DNA from: Anaerolineae bacterium
Lineage (GTDB): Bacteria; Chloroflexota; Anaerolineae; Aggregatilineales; Phototrophicaceae
NCBI GenBank assembly: GCA_025055175.1
Contig: JANWYT010000023.1
Location: 62,001-126,000 of the forward strand
Direction: 5' to 3'
DNA length: 64,000 nt
The notes beneath the pieces were generated by a model. That model had not been told where the DNA came from. It did not search any database and worked only from the letters and a program-made list of their open reading frames with translations. The first letter of the stretch is position 1. Every line of letters starts with the position of its first letter. A program made the position numbers and the translations under genes. Below, piece after piece: positions 16,170 through 25,371 of the stretch.

Positions 16170-16622
16170 ATGAGCCATCCCAAAGACCTGCTCAATGAAG
16201 CCCTCAAGGAGGCCATGAAGAACAAAGACGCACAACGCCGCGACGCGCTGCGTCTGCTCACCAGCGCTATCAAGCAGGTGGAGATTGACACGCGCCGCGA
16301 ATTGAGCGCCGAAGAAGCCGTGGAGGTGCTGCAAAAAGAAGCCAAGAAGCGCCGCGAGAGCATTGCTGAGCTACAAGGCAACCCAGACCGCGAACAGCAG
16401 TTGGCAGCCGAGCGCTATGAGTTGGCGCTGCTAGAGGAGTTCCTGCCCAAGCAACTCAGCGAAGACGAAATTCGCGCCCTAGCTCAACAGGCCATCAGCC
16501 AGAGCGGCGCCAAGAGCGCCAAAGAGCTGGGCAAAGTGATGAGTCTGCTCCAGCCGCAGGTCAAGGGTCGCGCCGACGGCAAGCTGGTCAACCAGATCGT
16601 GCGGGAGCTATTGGGCAGCTGA
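16170..16622 (+). CDS. yqeY: GatB/YqeY domain protein
   Basis: This 150-residue protein is a stand-alone YqeY, the domain found at the C-terminus of GatB and in some GlnRS. The sequence KDAQRRDALRLLTSAIKQVEID and the closing GKVMSLLQPQVKGRADGKLV are typical, and the length is normal. In GatB the domain helps bind tRNA; the free protein has no settled function. The ATG follows a weak ribosome site. It is the first gene of a run of six closely packed genes and is 4 bases from the next start, so it is translated together with pgpH. Confidence 0.92.
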   Translation: MSHPKDLLNEALKEAMKNKDAQRRDALRLLTSAIKQVEIDTRRELSAEEAVEVLQKEAKKRRESIAELQGNPDREQQLAAERYELALLEEFLPKQLSEDEIRALAQQAISQSGAKSAKELGKVMSLLQPQVKGRADGKLVNQIVRELLGS

Positions 16623-16626
16623 GACG

Positions 16627-19002
16627 ATGCTCCAGCGATTTGCCGCCAGCCTAGAACAGCGCTACCACGTGACGACGGAGGAGCTGAAGCGCGCTGTGCG
16701 CCGCGCCCTGGCGGCCTTGGCGGCCCTGTTCTTCATCATCAGCGCCACCCTCATCATCGCCTTCGAAGACGTGTTCTTCGAATTCGGCGGCGTGGCCGCC
16801 CTCAACGCTGGCGACATCGCTCCGCGCAACATCATTGCCCCGCAGTCGCGCGCTTACATCAGCGAGGCCCTGACCCGCGAAGCGCGTCAAAACGCCCGCC
16901 AGGCCGTCTCGCCCATCTACGATCCGCCCGACCCCAACATCGCCCGCCAGCAGACCCAGCTTGCTCAGCAGATCGTGAACTATATCTTGAATGTGCGCCG
17001 CGATCCCTATGCCAGCATGGAGCAGAAAATCTCCGATCTGAGCAAGATCAGCGCCCTGGCCCTAGATGAGGCTGTCATCGCCCGCATCGCCAGCATGAGC
17101 GATGAGGCCTGGGCGCAGGTGGCTGATGAGATCACGGTGTTGTTGCCGCGCCTCATGCGCGAGTCGATCCGACCGTCCGACCTGCCCAGCCAAATTGCCC
17201 AGCTCTCTAACCAGGTGAGCGTACGCTTCGACGCCCAAGAGCGGGCCATCGTCGTGGCCATCGTCCGCGACCTGCTGCGCGCCAACACCTTTGAAAACGT
17301 AGAGGCCACCGAAGCCGCGCGCGAGCAAGCCGCCAGAGCCGTCGCTCCGATCTCGCGCAGCTTTGCGCGCGGCGAGCTGATCGTCGGGGCAGGCGAGGTC
17401 ATCAGCGAAGTAGACTACGAGGCTATGCAAGCACTGGGCGTGCTGCGCCCCCAAGACTTGCGCGCCCAGAAGATCATCCAGGCCTTGCTGGCCAGCGCCC
17501 TGACGATGGTCATCATCGGCCTGTATCTGGTGCGCTTCACGCCAGAGCTGGTCTTCGTCCACGTGCGCACCTTGTCCCTGTTTTCGGCGCTGTTCCTGGC
17601 TATGTTGGCCGCTCTGCGCCTGTTCGGCATCGAAGGCAACGTCTATTTCTTCCCTCATGCGGCCCTGGGCTTGCTGTTCAGCGCCCTGCATGGCCCGCAC
17701 CTCGCCATCATCGCCACGCTGGCCCTAGCCTTCTTGGGCGGCCTGATGGCCGACGCGCCGTATGAGCTGATGTCGCTCATCATGATCGGTGGGATCATCG
17801 CGGCGCTGCGGCTGCGCTCTGCTGAGCGCCTGAACGCCTTCTTCGTGGCTGGTGCGCTGGTCGCCGTCGTCAACGTAGGCATAGTGGGCCTATTCCTGCT
17901 GACCAATCCTCTGCTGGATGTCTCGTCGTTAGGCTTGCTGGCCATGACCTTCTTCAGCGGTGCGATTCTGACGCCGGCGACAGCCATCGCGGCCATGTAC
18001 CTGGTGACGCAACTCTTCAACCTGACGACGCCCTTTAAGCTGCTGGATTTAGCCCAGGCCAACAAGCCCCTGCTGCAACGCCTGCTGCGCGAAGCCCCTG
18101 GCACATACCAGCATTCGCTGCAAGTGGCCAACTTGGCTGAACAAGCTGCGACGGCCATCGGCGCTGACGCCCTGCTGGTGCGCGTGGCCGCTCTCTACCA
18201 TGACATTGGTAAAATGCTCAACCCGCTCTACTTCACCGAGAATCAGCAGGACATCGCCAACCCTCACGACATCCTCAACGATCCGTATCGCAGCGCTCAG
18301 ATCATCATCAGCCACGTGACCGATGGCGATGAATTGGCGCGCCAATACCGCCTGCCCTCGCGCTTGCGCGACTTCATCCGCGAACATCACGGCACGACGC
18401 GCGTCTACGTCTTCTATCAGCGCGCGCTGGCCCTGGTAGACGGCGACACGGAACAGGTGGACGCCGCCCTGTTCACCTACCCAGGCCCGCGCCCACACAG
18501 CCGCGAAACCGCCATCCTGATGCTGGCCGACAGCTGCGAAGCTACTGTGCGCGGCGTCAAACCCCAGAGCAAGGCCGAAATTGGCGAGCTGGTGAACAAA
18601 GTCTTCGAAGAGAAGCGCCAATCCGGCCAGCTCGATCGCTGTGGCCTGACGCTGAACGAGCTGTACATGATCCGCGCCGCCTTCACCGAGGTCTTGCAGG
18701 GCATGTTCCACCCGCGCATTAACTACGCCGAGGCGGTGCGCAAGACGACCCTCACGCCTGCTGTGGCGTCGCCCAAACCTGAGCCGCGCTCGGCCACGAC
18801 TGAAGTCAACGCCCTACGTCGTCCTGCTCCTGCCCTCGGCAAGCCCGAAGTCGCCCCAAGCCTGCCGCGCCTGGCCAGCGATGACGCCCCCCTGGCCGAA
18901 GTGCCGCGCCTGACCCCCAAAGCTATCCCTCCCGTGCCGCCCAACAGCAACGGCGCACAAGCCCCTCAAGACGAACGCAAAGCAGAGAGCGACTCGCTAT
19001 GA
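16627..19002 (+). CDS. pgpH: 7TM-HD family cyclic-di-AMP phosphodiesterase (PgpH-like)
   Basis: The 791-residue membrane protein has the three-part PgpH layout. An N-terminal helix (near residues 25-45) is followed by an extracytoplasmic 7TMR-HDED domain, then about seven membrane helices (near residues 275-460), then a cytoplasmic HD domain with GTYQHSLQVANLAEQ and the metal-binding YHDIGKM. PgpH-type enzymes hydrolyse c-di-AMP. The last 80 residues are Pro/Ala-rich and probably disordered. The gene sits 4 bases after yqeY and overlaps ybeY by 4 nt (ATGA). The pgpH-ybeY-dgkA order is the same as in many Firmicutes, although phoH is missing here. Confidence 0.92.
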   Translation: MLQRFAASLEQRYHVTTEELKRAVRRALAALAALFFIISATLIIAFEDVFFEFGGVAALNAGDIAPRNIIAPQSRAYISEALTREARQNARQAVSPIYDPPDPNIARQQTQLAQQIVNYILNVRRDPYASMEQKISDLSKISALALDEAVIARIASMSDEAWAQVADEITVLLPRLMRESIRPSDLPSQIAQLSNQVSVRFDAQERAIVVAIVRDLLRANTFENVEATEAAREQAARAVAPISRSFARGELIVGAGEVISEVDYEAMQALGVLRPQDLRAQKIIQALLASALTMVIIGLYLVRFTPELVFVHVRTLSLFSALFLAMLAALRLFGIEGNVYFFPHAALGLLFSALHGPHLAIIATLALAFLGGLMADAPYELMSLIMIGGIIAALRLRSAERLNAFFVAGALVAVVNVGIVGLFLLTNPLLDVSSLGLLAMTFFSGAILTPATAIAAMYLVTQLFNLTTPFKLLDLAQANKPLLQRLLREAPGTYQHSLQVANLAEQAATAIGADALLVRVAALYHDIGKMLNPLYFTENQQDIANPHDILNDPYRSAQIIISHVTDGDELARQYRLPSRLRDFIREHHGTTRVYVFYQRALALVDGDTEQVDAALFTYPGPRPHSRETAILMLADSCEATVRGVKPQSKAEIGELVNKVFEEKRQSGQLDRCGLTLNELYMIRAAFTEVLQGMFHPRINYAEAVRKTTLTPAVASPKPEPRSATTEVNALRRPAPALGKPEVAPSLPRLASDDAPLAEVPRLTPKAIPPVPPNSNGAQAPQDERKAESDSL

Positions 19003-19499
19003 GCTATGCCATCCACATCCACAACGAACGCGGCTACCCGCTGGACGAAGGCCGTCTGCGCCAGGCCATCGCTGCCGTGCTGGACTTGCACGAGCTAGAC
19101 GCCGACTGCGGCCTGAGCCTGTCCATCGAAGATGACGAAGCTGTCCAGGCCCTCAACCGCCAGCACCGCCATACCGACGCCCCGACTGACGTCCTGTCTT
19201 TCCCTTTCGAAGACGATCTGCCTGAAGAGATGGCCGAGCTGCGCGGCCCTTACTGGGGTGACTTGGTGATCGCTTACCCATATGTGGCGGCGCAGGCGGC
19301 GCGTCTGGGCCACGACCTGGGCGACAGCCTAGCCCTGCTGGCCGTTCATGGCACGCTGCACCTGCTGGGCTACGACCACGACACCCCCGCCAGCCGCGCC
19401 GAGATGTGGGAAGCCCAGGCTGAGGCTCTGGCCAGCTTGGGCATTGACGCGGCTATCGTGCCAGCGCTCGAAGACCTAGACGGAGGCAACTATGCTTAG
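18999..19499 (+). CDS. ybeY: Endoribonuclease YbeY
   Basis: This 166-residue zinc metalloprotein carries the diagnostic HGTLHLLGYDHD motif near residue 113, with three zinc-binding histidines, and the upstream TDVLSFPF segment. YbeY takes part in 16S rRNA 3'-end maturation and ribosome quality control. Length is normal, with about 20 extra C-terminal residues. The start overlaps the pgpH stop by 4 nt and the stop lies 8 nt inside the dgkA gene, so translation is tightly coupled. Confidence 0.94.
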   Translation: MSYAIHIHNERGYPLDEGRLRQAIAAVLDLHELDADCGLSLSIEDDEAVQALNRQHRHTDAPTDVLSFPFEDDLPEEMAELRGPYWGDLVIAYPYVAAQAARLGHDLGDSLALLAVHGTLHLLGYDHDTPASRAEMWEAQAEALASLGIDAAIVPALEDLDGGNYA

Positions 19500-19929
19500 G
19501 CGCGTCATCGACAAGCTCACCGCTACTGCGCGCATTAACCCCAAGCGCTACGCTGCCAAGACCAGCCCCAATCGCCTGGCCAGCTTAGGCTACGCCCTGG
19601 CCGGCTGGCTGTACATGCTGCGCTGGCAGAAGAACACGCGCATCATGGCCGTCGCGTCGGTCATCGTCGGCCTGCTGGGCCTGTGGTTGCAGATTGACCG
19701 CCTAGAGTGGGCCTTGATCGTGGTGGTGATTACTATTGTTTGGCTGGCCGAGTTCTTGAACGCCGGCATTGAAGCCGCCGTCGATCTGGCCTCGCCCGAC
19801 ATTCACCCGATGGCTCAGGTCGGCAAAGACGTAGCCAGCGCCGCTGTGCTGCTGGGCGTGCTGGCCTCGGTGATCGTCGGTCTGCTGGTGTTCGGGCCGC
19901 GCTTGCTAGCCCGCCTGGGATGGGCCTGA
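19492..19929 (+). CDS. dgkA: Diacylglycerol/undecaprenol kinase family protein
   Basis: This 145-residue membrane protein belongs to the DgkA/UdpK family. It has three predicted helices, and the active-site region reads WLAEFLNAGIEAAVDLASP, followed by KDVASAAVLL. In Gram-positive-type bacteria the enzyme phosphorylates undecaprenol and so recycles the lipid carrier for cell-wall synthesis; in others it uses diacylglycerol. The N-terminus has about 25 extra basic residues compared with short homologues. It overlaps ybeY by 8 nt and abuts the next gene. Confidence 0.9.
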   Translation: MLRRVIDKLTATARINPKRYAAKTSPNRLASLGYALAGWLYMLRWQKNTRIMAVASVIVGLLGLWLQIDRLEWALIVVVITIVWLAEFLNAGIEAAVDLASPDIHPMAQVGKDVASAAVLLGVLASVIVGLLVFGPRLLARLGWA

Positions 19930-21080
19930 TGTCTACTGCCCGCGAACGCCGCGCCAAGCGCAGTCAAAAGCAGGCGATGGTCAGCCGCCCAGTCGTCTCC
20001 CAAGTCGATTCGCGCCCTCGACCCCGCCGCCGCTCCAAAAACGCTCCACCGCCCGCCATCCCGCCAATTGTGCGCCTGACCCTGCTATTGCCGCCCGCGA
20101 TAGGCCTGGTCGTCGTTGTGGTGCTGGCCCTAGGGGCGCTCAACCCGCCCGCTGCCGGCCCAGCTCCCAACGCTATCTGGCTCAATGCATCCTGGACTCA
20201 CGCTGCTCGCAGCCAAGATGAGCTGCTGACCCTGGGCCAGCGCCTGCGCGACGCTCAAATCGGCACGATCTACGCCTACGTGAGTTCGCTCAAGCTAGAC
20301 GGCACTTGGTCAGGCGAGCCGCAACAGCGCAACCGCTTCGTCGAAGTTGAGCCGCTGGTGCGCGACTTCGTGCAGCAGGCGCGCCAGATCATGCCCGATG
20401 GCCGCGTCTTCGCGTGGTTGGAGGTCTACGCCGACCCGCCGACAGGCTACCGCCTGGATAACCTGCAGATCCAGCGCATCGTGGCCGACTTCTCGGCTCG
20501 CGTCATCCGCGACTTCGGCTTCGATGGCGTGCTGCTGGACGCGAAGCCCATCTTCGATGGCAACCCCGACCTGCTCAACTTGCTGCGCGCAGTGCGCAGC
20601 GCAGTGGGCTTGCAAGTGCCGCTGGCCGTCAGCGTGCCGCCCGATTTCACCCCGCCAGAGCTGAGCCTGCGCCTAGCCGAGCCTATCGCGCCCAACACTA
20701 TCTGGAGCGTGGAGTACAAGCAGCGCGTCTCGCTCCAGGCTGACCAGTTGGTGGTGGTGGCCCACAACAGCTACATCACCCATCCAGACGATTACGCTGC
20801 CTGGGTGGGCTATCAGGTGCGGGCCTTCGCCAGCGCCCTGAGCGCGATCAACAACGCCACCCGCCTGCTCATCAGCGTGCCGCACTATGCCCCCGATCCA
20901 CCGGCCCACGATCCCATCGTCGAGTCGTTGGCCAACGCCCTGGAGGGCGCTAGCGCGGGCCTAGGCCAGCTCAGCGAGAGCCAACGCGCCCTGGTGCAGG
21001 GGGTGGCCATCTACGCTGACAGGGACTTGGGCGAAGCTGAATGGGACGCCATGCGCCGTCTATGGGTGCGCCGCGAATGA
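19929..21080 (+). CDS. Membrane-anchored TIM-barrel (glycoside-hydrolase-like) protein, unknown
   Basis: The protein of about 383 residues starts with a basic, Arg/Pro-rich cytoplasmic segment of 45 residues, then one helix (LTLLLPPAIGLVVVVVLALG), then an extracytoplasmic domain of about 300 residues. That domain looks like a TIM barrel of the GH18/endo-beta-hexosaminidase-like kind: IGTIYAYVSSLKL, FAWLEVYADPP and FGFDGVLLDAKPI resemble successive strands, the last near where GH18 enzymes carry DxxDxDxE, although that motif is not intact. Activity on a glycan is therefore uncertain. I prefer the ATG at 19929, which overlaps the dgkA stop (TGATG); an ATG at 19920 is possible. It lies between dgkA and rluD. 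Confidence 0.7.
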   Translation: MSTARERRAKRSQKQAMVSRPVVSQVDSRPRPRRRSKNAPPPAIPPIVRLTLLLPPAIGLVVVVVLALGALNPPAAGPAPNAIWLNASWTHAARSQDELLTLGQRLRDAQIGTIYAYVSSLKLDGTWSGEPQQRNRFVEVEPLVRDFVQQARQIMPDGRVFAWLEVYADPPTGYRLDNLQIQRIVADFSARVIRDFGFDGVLLDAKPIFDGNPDLLNLLRAVRSAVGLQVPLAVSVPPDFTPPELSLRLAEPIAPNTIWSVEYKQRVSLQADQLVVVAHNSYITHPDDYAAWVGYQVRAFASALSAINNATRLLISVPHYAPDPPAHDPIVESLANALEGASAGLGQLSESQRALVQGVAIYADRDLGEAEWDAMRRLWVRRE

Positions 21081-21114
21081 GCGAGCCGCCAATCCAACGA
21101 GAGCCGAGACGACC

Positions 21115-22077
21115 TTGCCCTACGAAGTCCCCAGCCCCGATCCTCAGGGCGAAGCCCACCTATTCACCGCTCCGCAGGGCGGCCAGCGCCTAGACCGCAC
21201 CTTAGCCGACTGCTTGCCGCAGCTGTCGCGGGCGCAAATCCAGCGCCTCATTGACGAGGGGCGCGTGTTAGTGGACGGCCTGCGCGTCAAGGCGGGCCAG
21301 AAGTTGCGCGGCGGCGAGTCGCTGCTGGTGCGCCTTCCGCCCCCTCAAGACAGCACCCCTCAGCCTGAAGACATCCCGCTGGACGTGGTCTACGAAGATG
21401 ACGATCTGGTCGTCATCGACAAGCCTGCCGGCTTGGTCGTCCATCCCAGCCTGGGCAACGTCAGCGGCACGCTCGTCAACGCTTTGCTCTACCGCTACCC
21501 GCAGATGGTGGACATGCAGGGCGATGAAGACAGCGAAGGCCGCTTGGGGATCGTCCATCGTCTGGACAAAGACACCAGCGGGCTGCTGGTGGTGGCCCGC
21601 CACCTGGACGCACTGCGCAACCTGATGGCTCAATTCCAGGCGCGCACCGTCAAGAAATACTACCTGGCCCTGCTGGATCGCAGACCCAAGACCAGCACAG
21701 GCCTGATCGATGCCCCGATTGGCCGCGACCCGCGCGAGCGCCAGAAGATGAGCGTCTTGGCCAGCGGCAAGCCTGCCCAGACCGAGTTTGAGTTGCTGGA
21801 GGATCGCTACGCAGGCGGACGGGCGCTGGTACGCTTGCACTTGCTCACAGGTCGCACCCACCAAATCCGCGTCCACATGGCCTTCATCGGTTGTCCTGTC
21901 GTGGGCGACACGGTCTATGGCCTGCGCAAGAGCAGCATTCCCGCGCTCAAGCGCCACTTCTTGCACGCCCACAGCCTGAGCTTCGACCATCCGCGCACGG
22001 GCGAACGCCTGAGCTTTCAATCGCCCTTGCCCGACGATTTGCAGGCCCTCTTGGAGAGCTTGCGCGAGGTGATCTAG
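21115..22077 (+). CDS. rluD: RluD-type pseudouridine synthase
   Basis: This 320-residue protein has an N-terminal S4 RNA-binding domain (LDRTLADCLPQLSRAQIQRL) and a pseudouridine synthase domain with the family motif GIVHRLDKDTSG, where the Asp is the nucleophile, followed by GRTHQIRVH. RluD-family enzymes modify 23S rRNA uridines (positions 1911/1915/1917 in E. coli). The start appears to be a TTG at 21115, because no ATG or GTG in frame precedes the S4 domain and the frame has no better option. The stop codon TAG shares the palindrome CTAG with the stop of the convergent gene, so the two genes overlap by 4 bp. Confidence 0.9.
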   Translation: MPYEVPSPDPQGEAHLFTAPQGGQRLDRTLADCLPQLSRAQIQRLIDEGRVLVDGLRVKAGQKLRGGESLLVRLPPPQDSTPQPEDIPLDVVYEDDDLVVIDKPAGLVVHPSLGNVSGTLVNALLYRYPQMVDMQGDEDSEGRLGIVHRLDKDTSGLLVVARHLDALRNLMAQFQARTVKKYYLALLDRRPKTSTGLIDAPIGRDPRERQKMSVLASGKPAQTEFELLEDRYAGGRALVRLHLLTGRTHQIRVHMAFIGCPVVGDTVYGLRKSSIPALKRHFLHAHSLSFDHPRTGERLSFQSPLPDDLQALLESLREVI

Positions 22078-22535
22078 GCGTTCGGGTGGCCCAGGGCGGC
22101 GCGCATGGCTCGCAACGCCTCCTCTTTCCAGGGGAGGATGTCCCGCGAGCAGACGCTCAGGCCGACTTGGCCCTGAGGGCTGTGTAGGATGATCTGAGTC
22201 TGCTCATTCGGGAAAGCGCGCAGTTCTAAACGCAGGATTTGGTCATAGGGCAGAGTTTGGGCCAGGCGCACGCCCCACCAGGCCCGCCATTCGACCTGCA
22301 GCGCTTGGGCCTGGTGATCGAAGATGAGCCAACGTCCGCGCGCCAACAGCAGAGTTAGCAGGGCTAGGCCTGCTGCGCCCCAGGCGGTCAGGGCCAGGCC
22401 AAAGAGGGCCAGGTTGAGGGCGGTCAGGGCCAGACCAAAGGCCAGCAACCAGGCAGCGCGCGGTTGTTCACGCAGGACGAGGGCCTGGTCGTCGTTTTGG
22501 ACGATGGAGAGCTGTTCTAGCACGCCGAAGAGCAT
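22074..22535 (-). CDS. Two-helix membrane protein, unknown
   Basis: This 153-residue protein has two adjacent hydrophobic helices (about residues 30-70), a hairpin typical of PH-like or DUF-type small membrane proteins, and a C-terminal soluble part with alternating polar and hydrophobic residues (WLIFDHQAQALQVEWRAW, ILRLELRAFPN). I do not recognise a family. The ATG at 22535 is 2 bases after the stop of the HEAT-repeat gene, so the two are co-transcribed. Its stop overlaps the rluD stop. Confidence 0.72.
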   Translation of the reverse strand: MLFGVLEQLSIVQNDDQALVLREQPRAAWLLAFGLALTALNLALFGLALTAWGAAGLALLTLLLARGRWLIFDHQAQALQVEWRAWWGVRLAQTLPYDQILRLELRAFPNEQTQIILHSPQGQVGLSVCSRDILPWKEEALRAMRAALGHPNA

Positions 22536-22537
22536 GG

Positions 22538-23866
22538 CTAGTCGTCGCGGCTGGGAGCTTCTTCGGCCGAATCTGACGAGGAGGCATGGCGCTCTTGCCA
22601 ATCGGCCAGGGCTTGGGCTACTTGGGCGCGCTTGTCGTCGCTCAGCGGGCCTTCGTAGCGAGCCAGAGCTTGGTGAGCAGCGCGCTGGACGCTTCGATCA
22701 GGATCATGAGCCAGGGCTTTGAGCAGAGCGTCGGGACTCTCGCGCCAGGCCAGGCGGCCGACGGCCGACACCCAGTCGCGGCGCACTTCGGGGTCGGGGT
22801 GGGCTGCCAGGCGCAGCACCGGCCCAGGGCCAACGCGCCGCAGCGTCTCCAGGACGGTTTGGCGCACTTCTGGCGTCTTGCTGCGCATGACGCGCAGCAC
22901 GTCGGCCAGGTCGACCCTCTCGCCCCAGCGGCCTAGGGCCAGCGAAGCGTAGGGACGCACTTGCTCTTTGGCCAGCAGCGGTCGGACGCGCCCCGCTAGG
23001 CGATTGTCGCCCAACTCGGCCAAGCCCCACAACACATGACGTTGCACATGTTCATCGCCGCGATCTAGTAGGTTGGCCAGCATTGGGGCAGTGGTCTTGG
23101 CGCGCAGGCGGGTCAGGGCGGTCACCAGCAGGAAGACGTTGCCATAGCGCTGGTTGAGCTTGCGCGGGAGCTGCTTGAGCTGCTCTTGAAGGATGGGAAT
23201 GGCGTTCGGCTCGCCCATCTCGCCCAGGGCAGTGATGATGGTGCCGCGCTGGGCGTCGCTCAGGCCACGCCGCCGCAAGAGCTTGCTCATCTGCTGGATA
23301 GCCTGCTTGTCGCCCAAGCGAGCCAGGGCGCGCACAGCCTCTTTCATGATGAGTGGGTCGTCAGATTGCACGTAGTGGGCCACTTGCGAGGCGAAGCGCC
23401 TCTCGCCCGTCGCCGCGATCATCTGCAAGAGATGAGGCTTGAGGGCATCATCGGCGCGGCGCAGGCGGGCCGCCAGTTCATCCCCGCCCAGATGAGCGAA
23501 GCGTTCGCGCAGGCGGGCGCTAGCCTGGCGAGCGGCGTCGCGCACGGGCTTGCTGGCGTCGTCGTGCAAGCGGGCCACGCCAGCCAGGGCTTCCAGTGGG
23601 CCAAGCTCGGCCAGCGTCTCTAGGGCCAGGCAGGTGAGTTCGTCGTCTTCAGCTTGGATGAACTCTAGCAGGCGCTCGACGGGGCTGGGGTCGCCCAGAG
23701 CTTTGAGGGTGCGCAGCGCCCAGGCGACGACGGCATCTTCGGGATCGTCTAGGGCGCGCAGAGCGATGGCCAGAGTGTTCTCATCCAGGGGCAGAGCTTG
23801 AAGCTGGGCCAGCCTGGCTTCCACTTCCTCCGGGGTCAAGGGTTCGACGTATTTGGTGTACGGCAT
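22538..23866 (-). CDS. HEAT-repeat (PBS-lyase-type) protein
   Basis: The 442-residue protein is built from about a dozen HEAT-like helical pairs, with repeated patterns such as ALRALDDPEDAVVAWALRTL, AVRALARLGDKQAIQQM and ALAHDPDRSVQRAAHQAL. Such solenoids serve as protein-protein scaffolds; some assist phycobilin lyases, but nothing here points to that. The ATG at 23866 follows GAGGA at normal spacing; the frame is open for another 27 codons upstream. The C-terminus is Ser/Glu-rich. The gene is followed at 2 bases by the small membrane-protein gene and may act with it. Confidence 0.82.
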   Translation of the reverse strand: MPYTKYVEPLTPEEVEARLAQLQALPLDENTLAIALRALDDPEDAVVAWALRTLKALGDPSPVERLLEFIQAEDDELTCLALETLAELGPLEALAGVARLHDDASKPVRDAARQASARLRERFAHLGGDELAARLRRADDALKPHLLQMIAATGERRFASQVAHYVQSDDPLIMKEAVRALARLGDKQAIQQMSKLLRRRGLSDAQRGTIITALGEMGEPNAIPILQEQLKQLPRKLNQRYGNVFLLVTALTRLRAKTTAPMLANLLDRGDEHVQRHVLWGLAELGDNRLAGRVRPLLAKEQVRPYASLALGRWGERVDLADVLRVMRSKTPEVRQTVLETLRRVGPGPVLRLAAHPDPEVRRDWVSAVGRLAWRESPDALLKALAHDPDRSVQRAAHQALARYEGPLSDDKRAQVAQALADWQERHASSSDSAEEAPSRDD

Positions 23867-24004
23867 AAGATGAATCCTCAGTTGATGACGAACAGCACAA
23901 CAGGACGCACCGCAGTCAAGCATAGCGCAAGCTGCAAGCTCAAACAATTCGGAAGGCTCTAGATTGTGAGTAGGTTAAGGCAATTGTGACATTTTGCCGC
24001 ACTC

Positions 24005-24033
24005 TTGCGAATTGCCTAGAGATTCGCTATATA
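24005..24033 (+). promoter_or_regulatory. Promoter of the liv operon
   Basis: TTGCGA (24005-24010) and TATATA (24028-24033) are separated by exactly 17 bp. The predicted transcription start, near 24040, is about 60 bases before the livK ATG. Confidence 0.6.
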
Positions 24034-24061
24034 TAGACCTCAGCAGTATAAGAAATGTCCT

Positions 24062-24074
24062 ACGATAGTATCGT
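24062..24074 (+). promoter_or_regulatory. Perfect 13-bp palindrome in the livK leader
   Basis: ACGATAGTATCGT is a perfect inverted repeat with 6-bp arms and a one-base centre. It lies just downstream of the predicted livK transcription start and 28 bases before the ATG. It may be an operator; no regulator is identified. Confidence 0.4.
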
Positions 24075-24101
24075 CCATACTTTCATCTCACGAGGTTTTG
24101 T

Positions 24102-25355
24102 ATGCAGATCAAACGTCTTCTGAGCCTGGCCGCTCTGCTCGGCTTGGCGTCGCTCAGCATCGTCGCAGTTGTCGCACAAGAAGCCACTGAAACCCCCACC
24201 ATTGAACCTCCCACTCCTTTTGATTGCAAAGAAGGCGTTGAACTAAAGGGCGAACCGATCAAGATCGGCATCGCTGTCGCGCAGACGAGCAACGTCGCGC
24301 TGCTAGGCCAAGAGCAGGTGATCGGCGCGCAAATCGCCGGTGAATTCTTCAACAATTGTGGCGGGATCAACGGTCGTCCCATCCAGCTCGTCTTCCAGGA
24401 TACCGCTGGCGACGAAGCGGGCGCGATCAACGCCTTCCAGACGGTCATCGCTGATGGCGTGGTCGGCATCGTTGGCCCGACGCTCAGCCAGCAGGCCTTC
24501 GCCAGCGATCCTATCGCCAACGACGCTGGCGTGCCCGTCATGGCCCCGTCCAACACGGCGCGCGGCATCCCGCAGATTGGCCGCTACATCAGCCGTATCT
24601 CGGCGCCAGTGGCCATCGTCGCTCCCAATGCTGTGGCCGCTGCTCTGGATTTAAATCCTGACATTAAGAACGTGGCCGTCTTCTACGCCCAGAACGACGC
24701 CTTCGCCAGCAGCGAGACCGTCACCTTCCAAGAGACAGTGAACAAGCTGGGCCTGAACCTGGCCACTGTCCAGACCTTCCAGACCACTGACACCGACTTC
24801 AGCGCCCAGATCAGCAACGCCCTGGCGCTCGATCCGCAATTGGTCATCATCAGTGGCTTGGCGGCGGACGGGGGCAACCTGGTCAAGCAGCTGCGTGAAT
24901 TCGGCTACGAAGGCCTAATCGTCGGTGGCAACGGTCTCAACACGGCCAACATCTTCCCGGTGTGCCAAGCCCTGTGCGACGGTATCATCATCGCCCAAGC
25001 TTACAGCTACGCCAACGAAAGCCCCATCAACCAGACCTTCCGCGAAATTTACAAGGAAGCCCAGGGCAAAGAACCGCCGCAGTTCAGCGCTCAGGCCTTT
25101 GCCGCCGTGCAGGTCTTCGTGGAAGCCCTGATCGCCCTGGACAATGAGGTCGGCCTAGACACGCTGGAGCTGGCTGAGCTGCGCACCAGGCTCAACGATA
25201 CCCTGCTCAACATGACCTATGACACGCCGCTCGGCCCAGTGGGCTTCGTCAGCGAAGGCGAAGCAGACGGCGAAATCATCCAGGGCCAGTTCTACGTCGC
25301 TCAAATTCAGATGAACGAAGACGGCCAGACGGGCAGCTTCGTCTTCATCCGCTAA
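24102..25355 (+). CDS. livK: Branched-chain amino acid-type ABC binding protein
   Basis: The 417-residue type I periplasmic binding protein has a Sec signal peptide (MQIKRLLSLAALLGLASLSI) with no lipobox cysteine, followed by a Thr/Pro linker. The mature domain has the Leu/Ile/Val-BP pattern: IKIGIAVAQTSNVALLGQEQ, AINAFQTVIADGVVGIVGPT, and VPVMAPSNTA. It would deliver branched-chain amino acids, amides, urea or aromatic acids to the LivHM channel; the ligand cannot be fixed. The ATG has an ACGAGG ribosome site. It leads the operon, and a hairpin between it and livH probably keeps its mRNA more abundant. Confidence 0.9.
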   Translation: MQIKRLLSLAALLGLASLSIVAVVAQEATETPTIEPPTPFDCKEGVELKGEPIKIGIAVAQTSNVALLGQEQVIGAQIAGEFFNNCGGINGRPIQLVFQDTAGDEAGAINAFQTVIADGVVGIVGPTLSQQAFASDPIANDAGVPVMAPSNTARGIPQIGRYISRISAPVAIVAPNAVAAALDLNPDIKNVAVFYAQNDAFASSETVTFQETVNKLGLNLATVQTFQTTDTDFSAQISNALALDPQLVIISGLAADGGNLVKQLREFGYEGLIVGGNGLNTANIFPVCQALCDGIIIAQAYSYANESPINQTFREIYKEAQGKEPPQFSAQAFAAVQVFVEALIALDNEVGLDTLELAELRTRLNDTLLNMTYDTPLGPVGFVSEGEADGEIIQGQFYVAQIQMNEDGQTGSFVFIR

Positions 25356-25371
25356 ACTACCTTTCTCCTCT

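Larger units (their letters stand above)
23867..24101. other. Divergent regulatory gap before livK
   Basis: The gap between the HEAT-repeat gene and livK holds the livK promoter and a small palindrome, listed separately. Nothing else is apparent. Confidence 0.5.
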
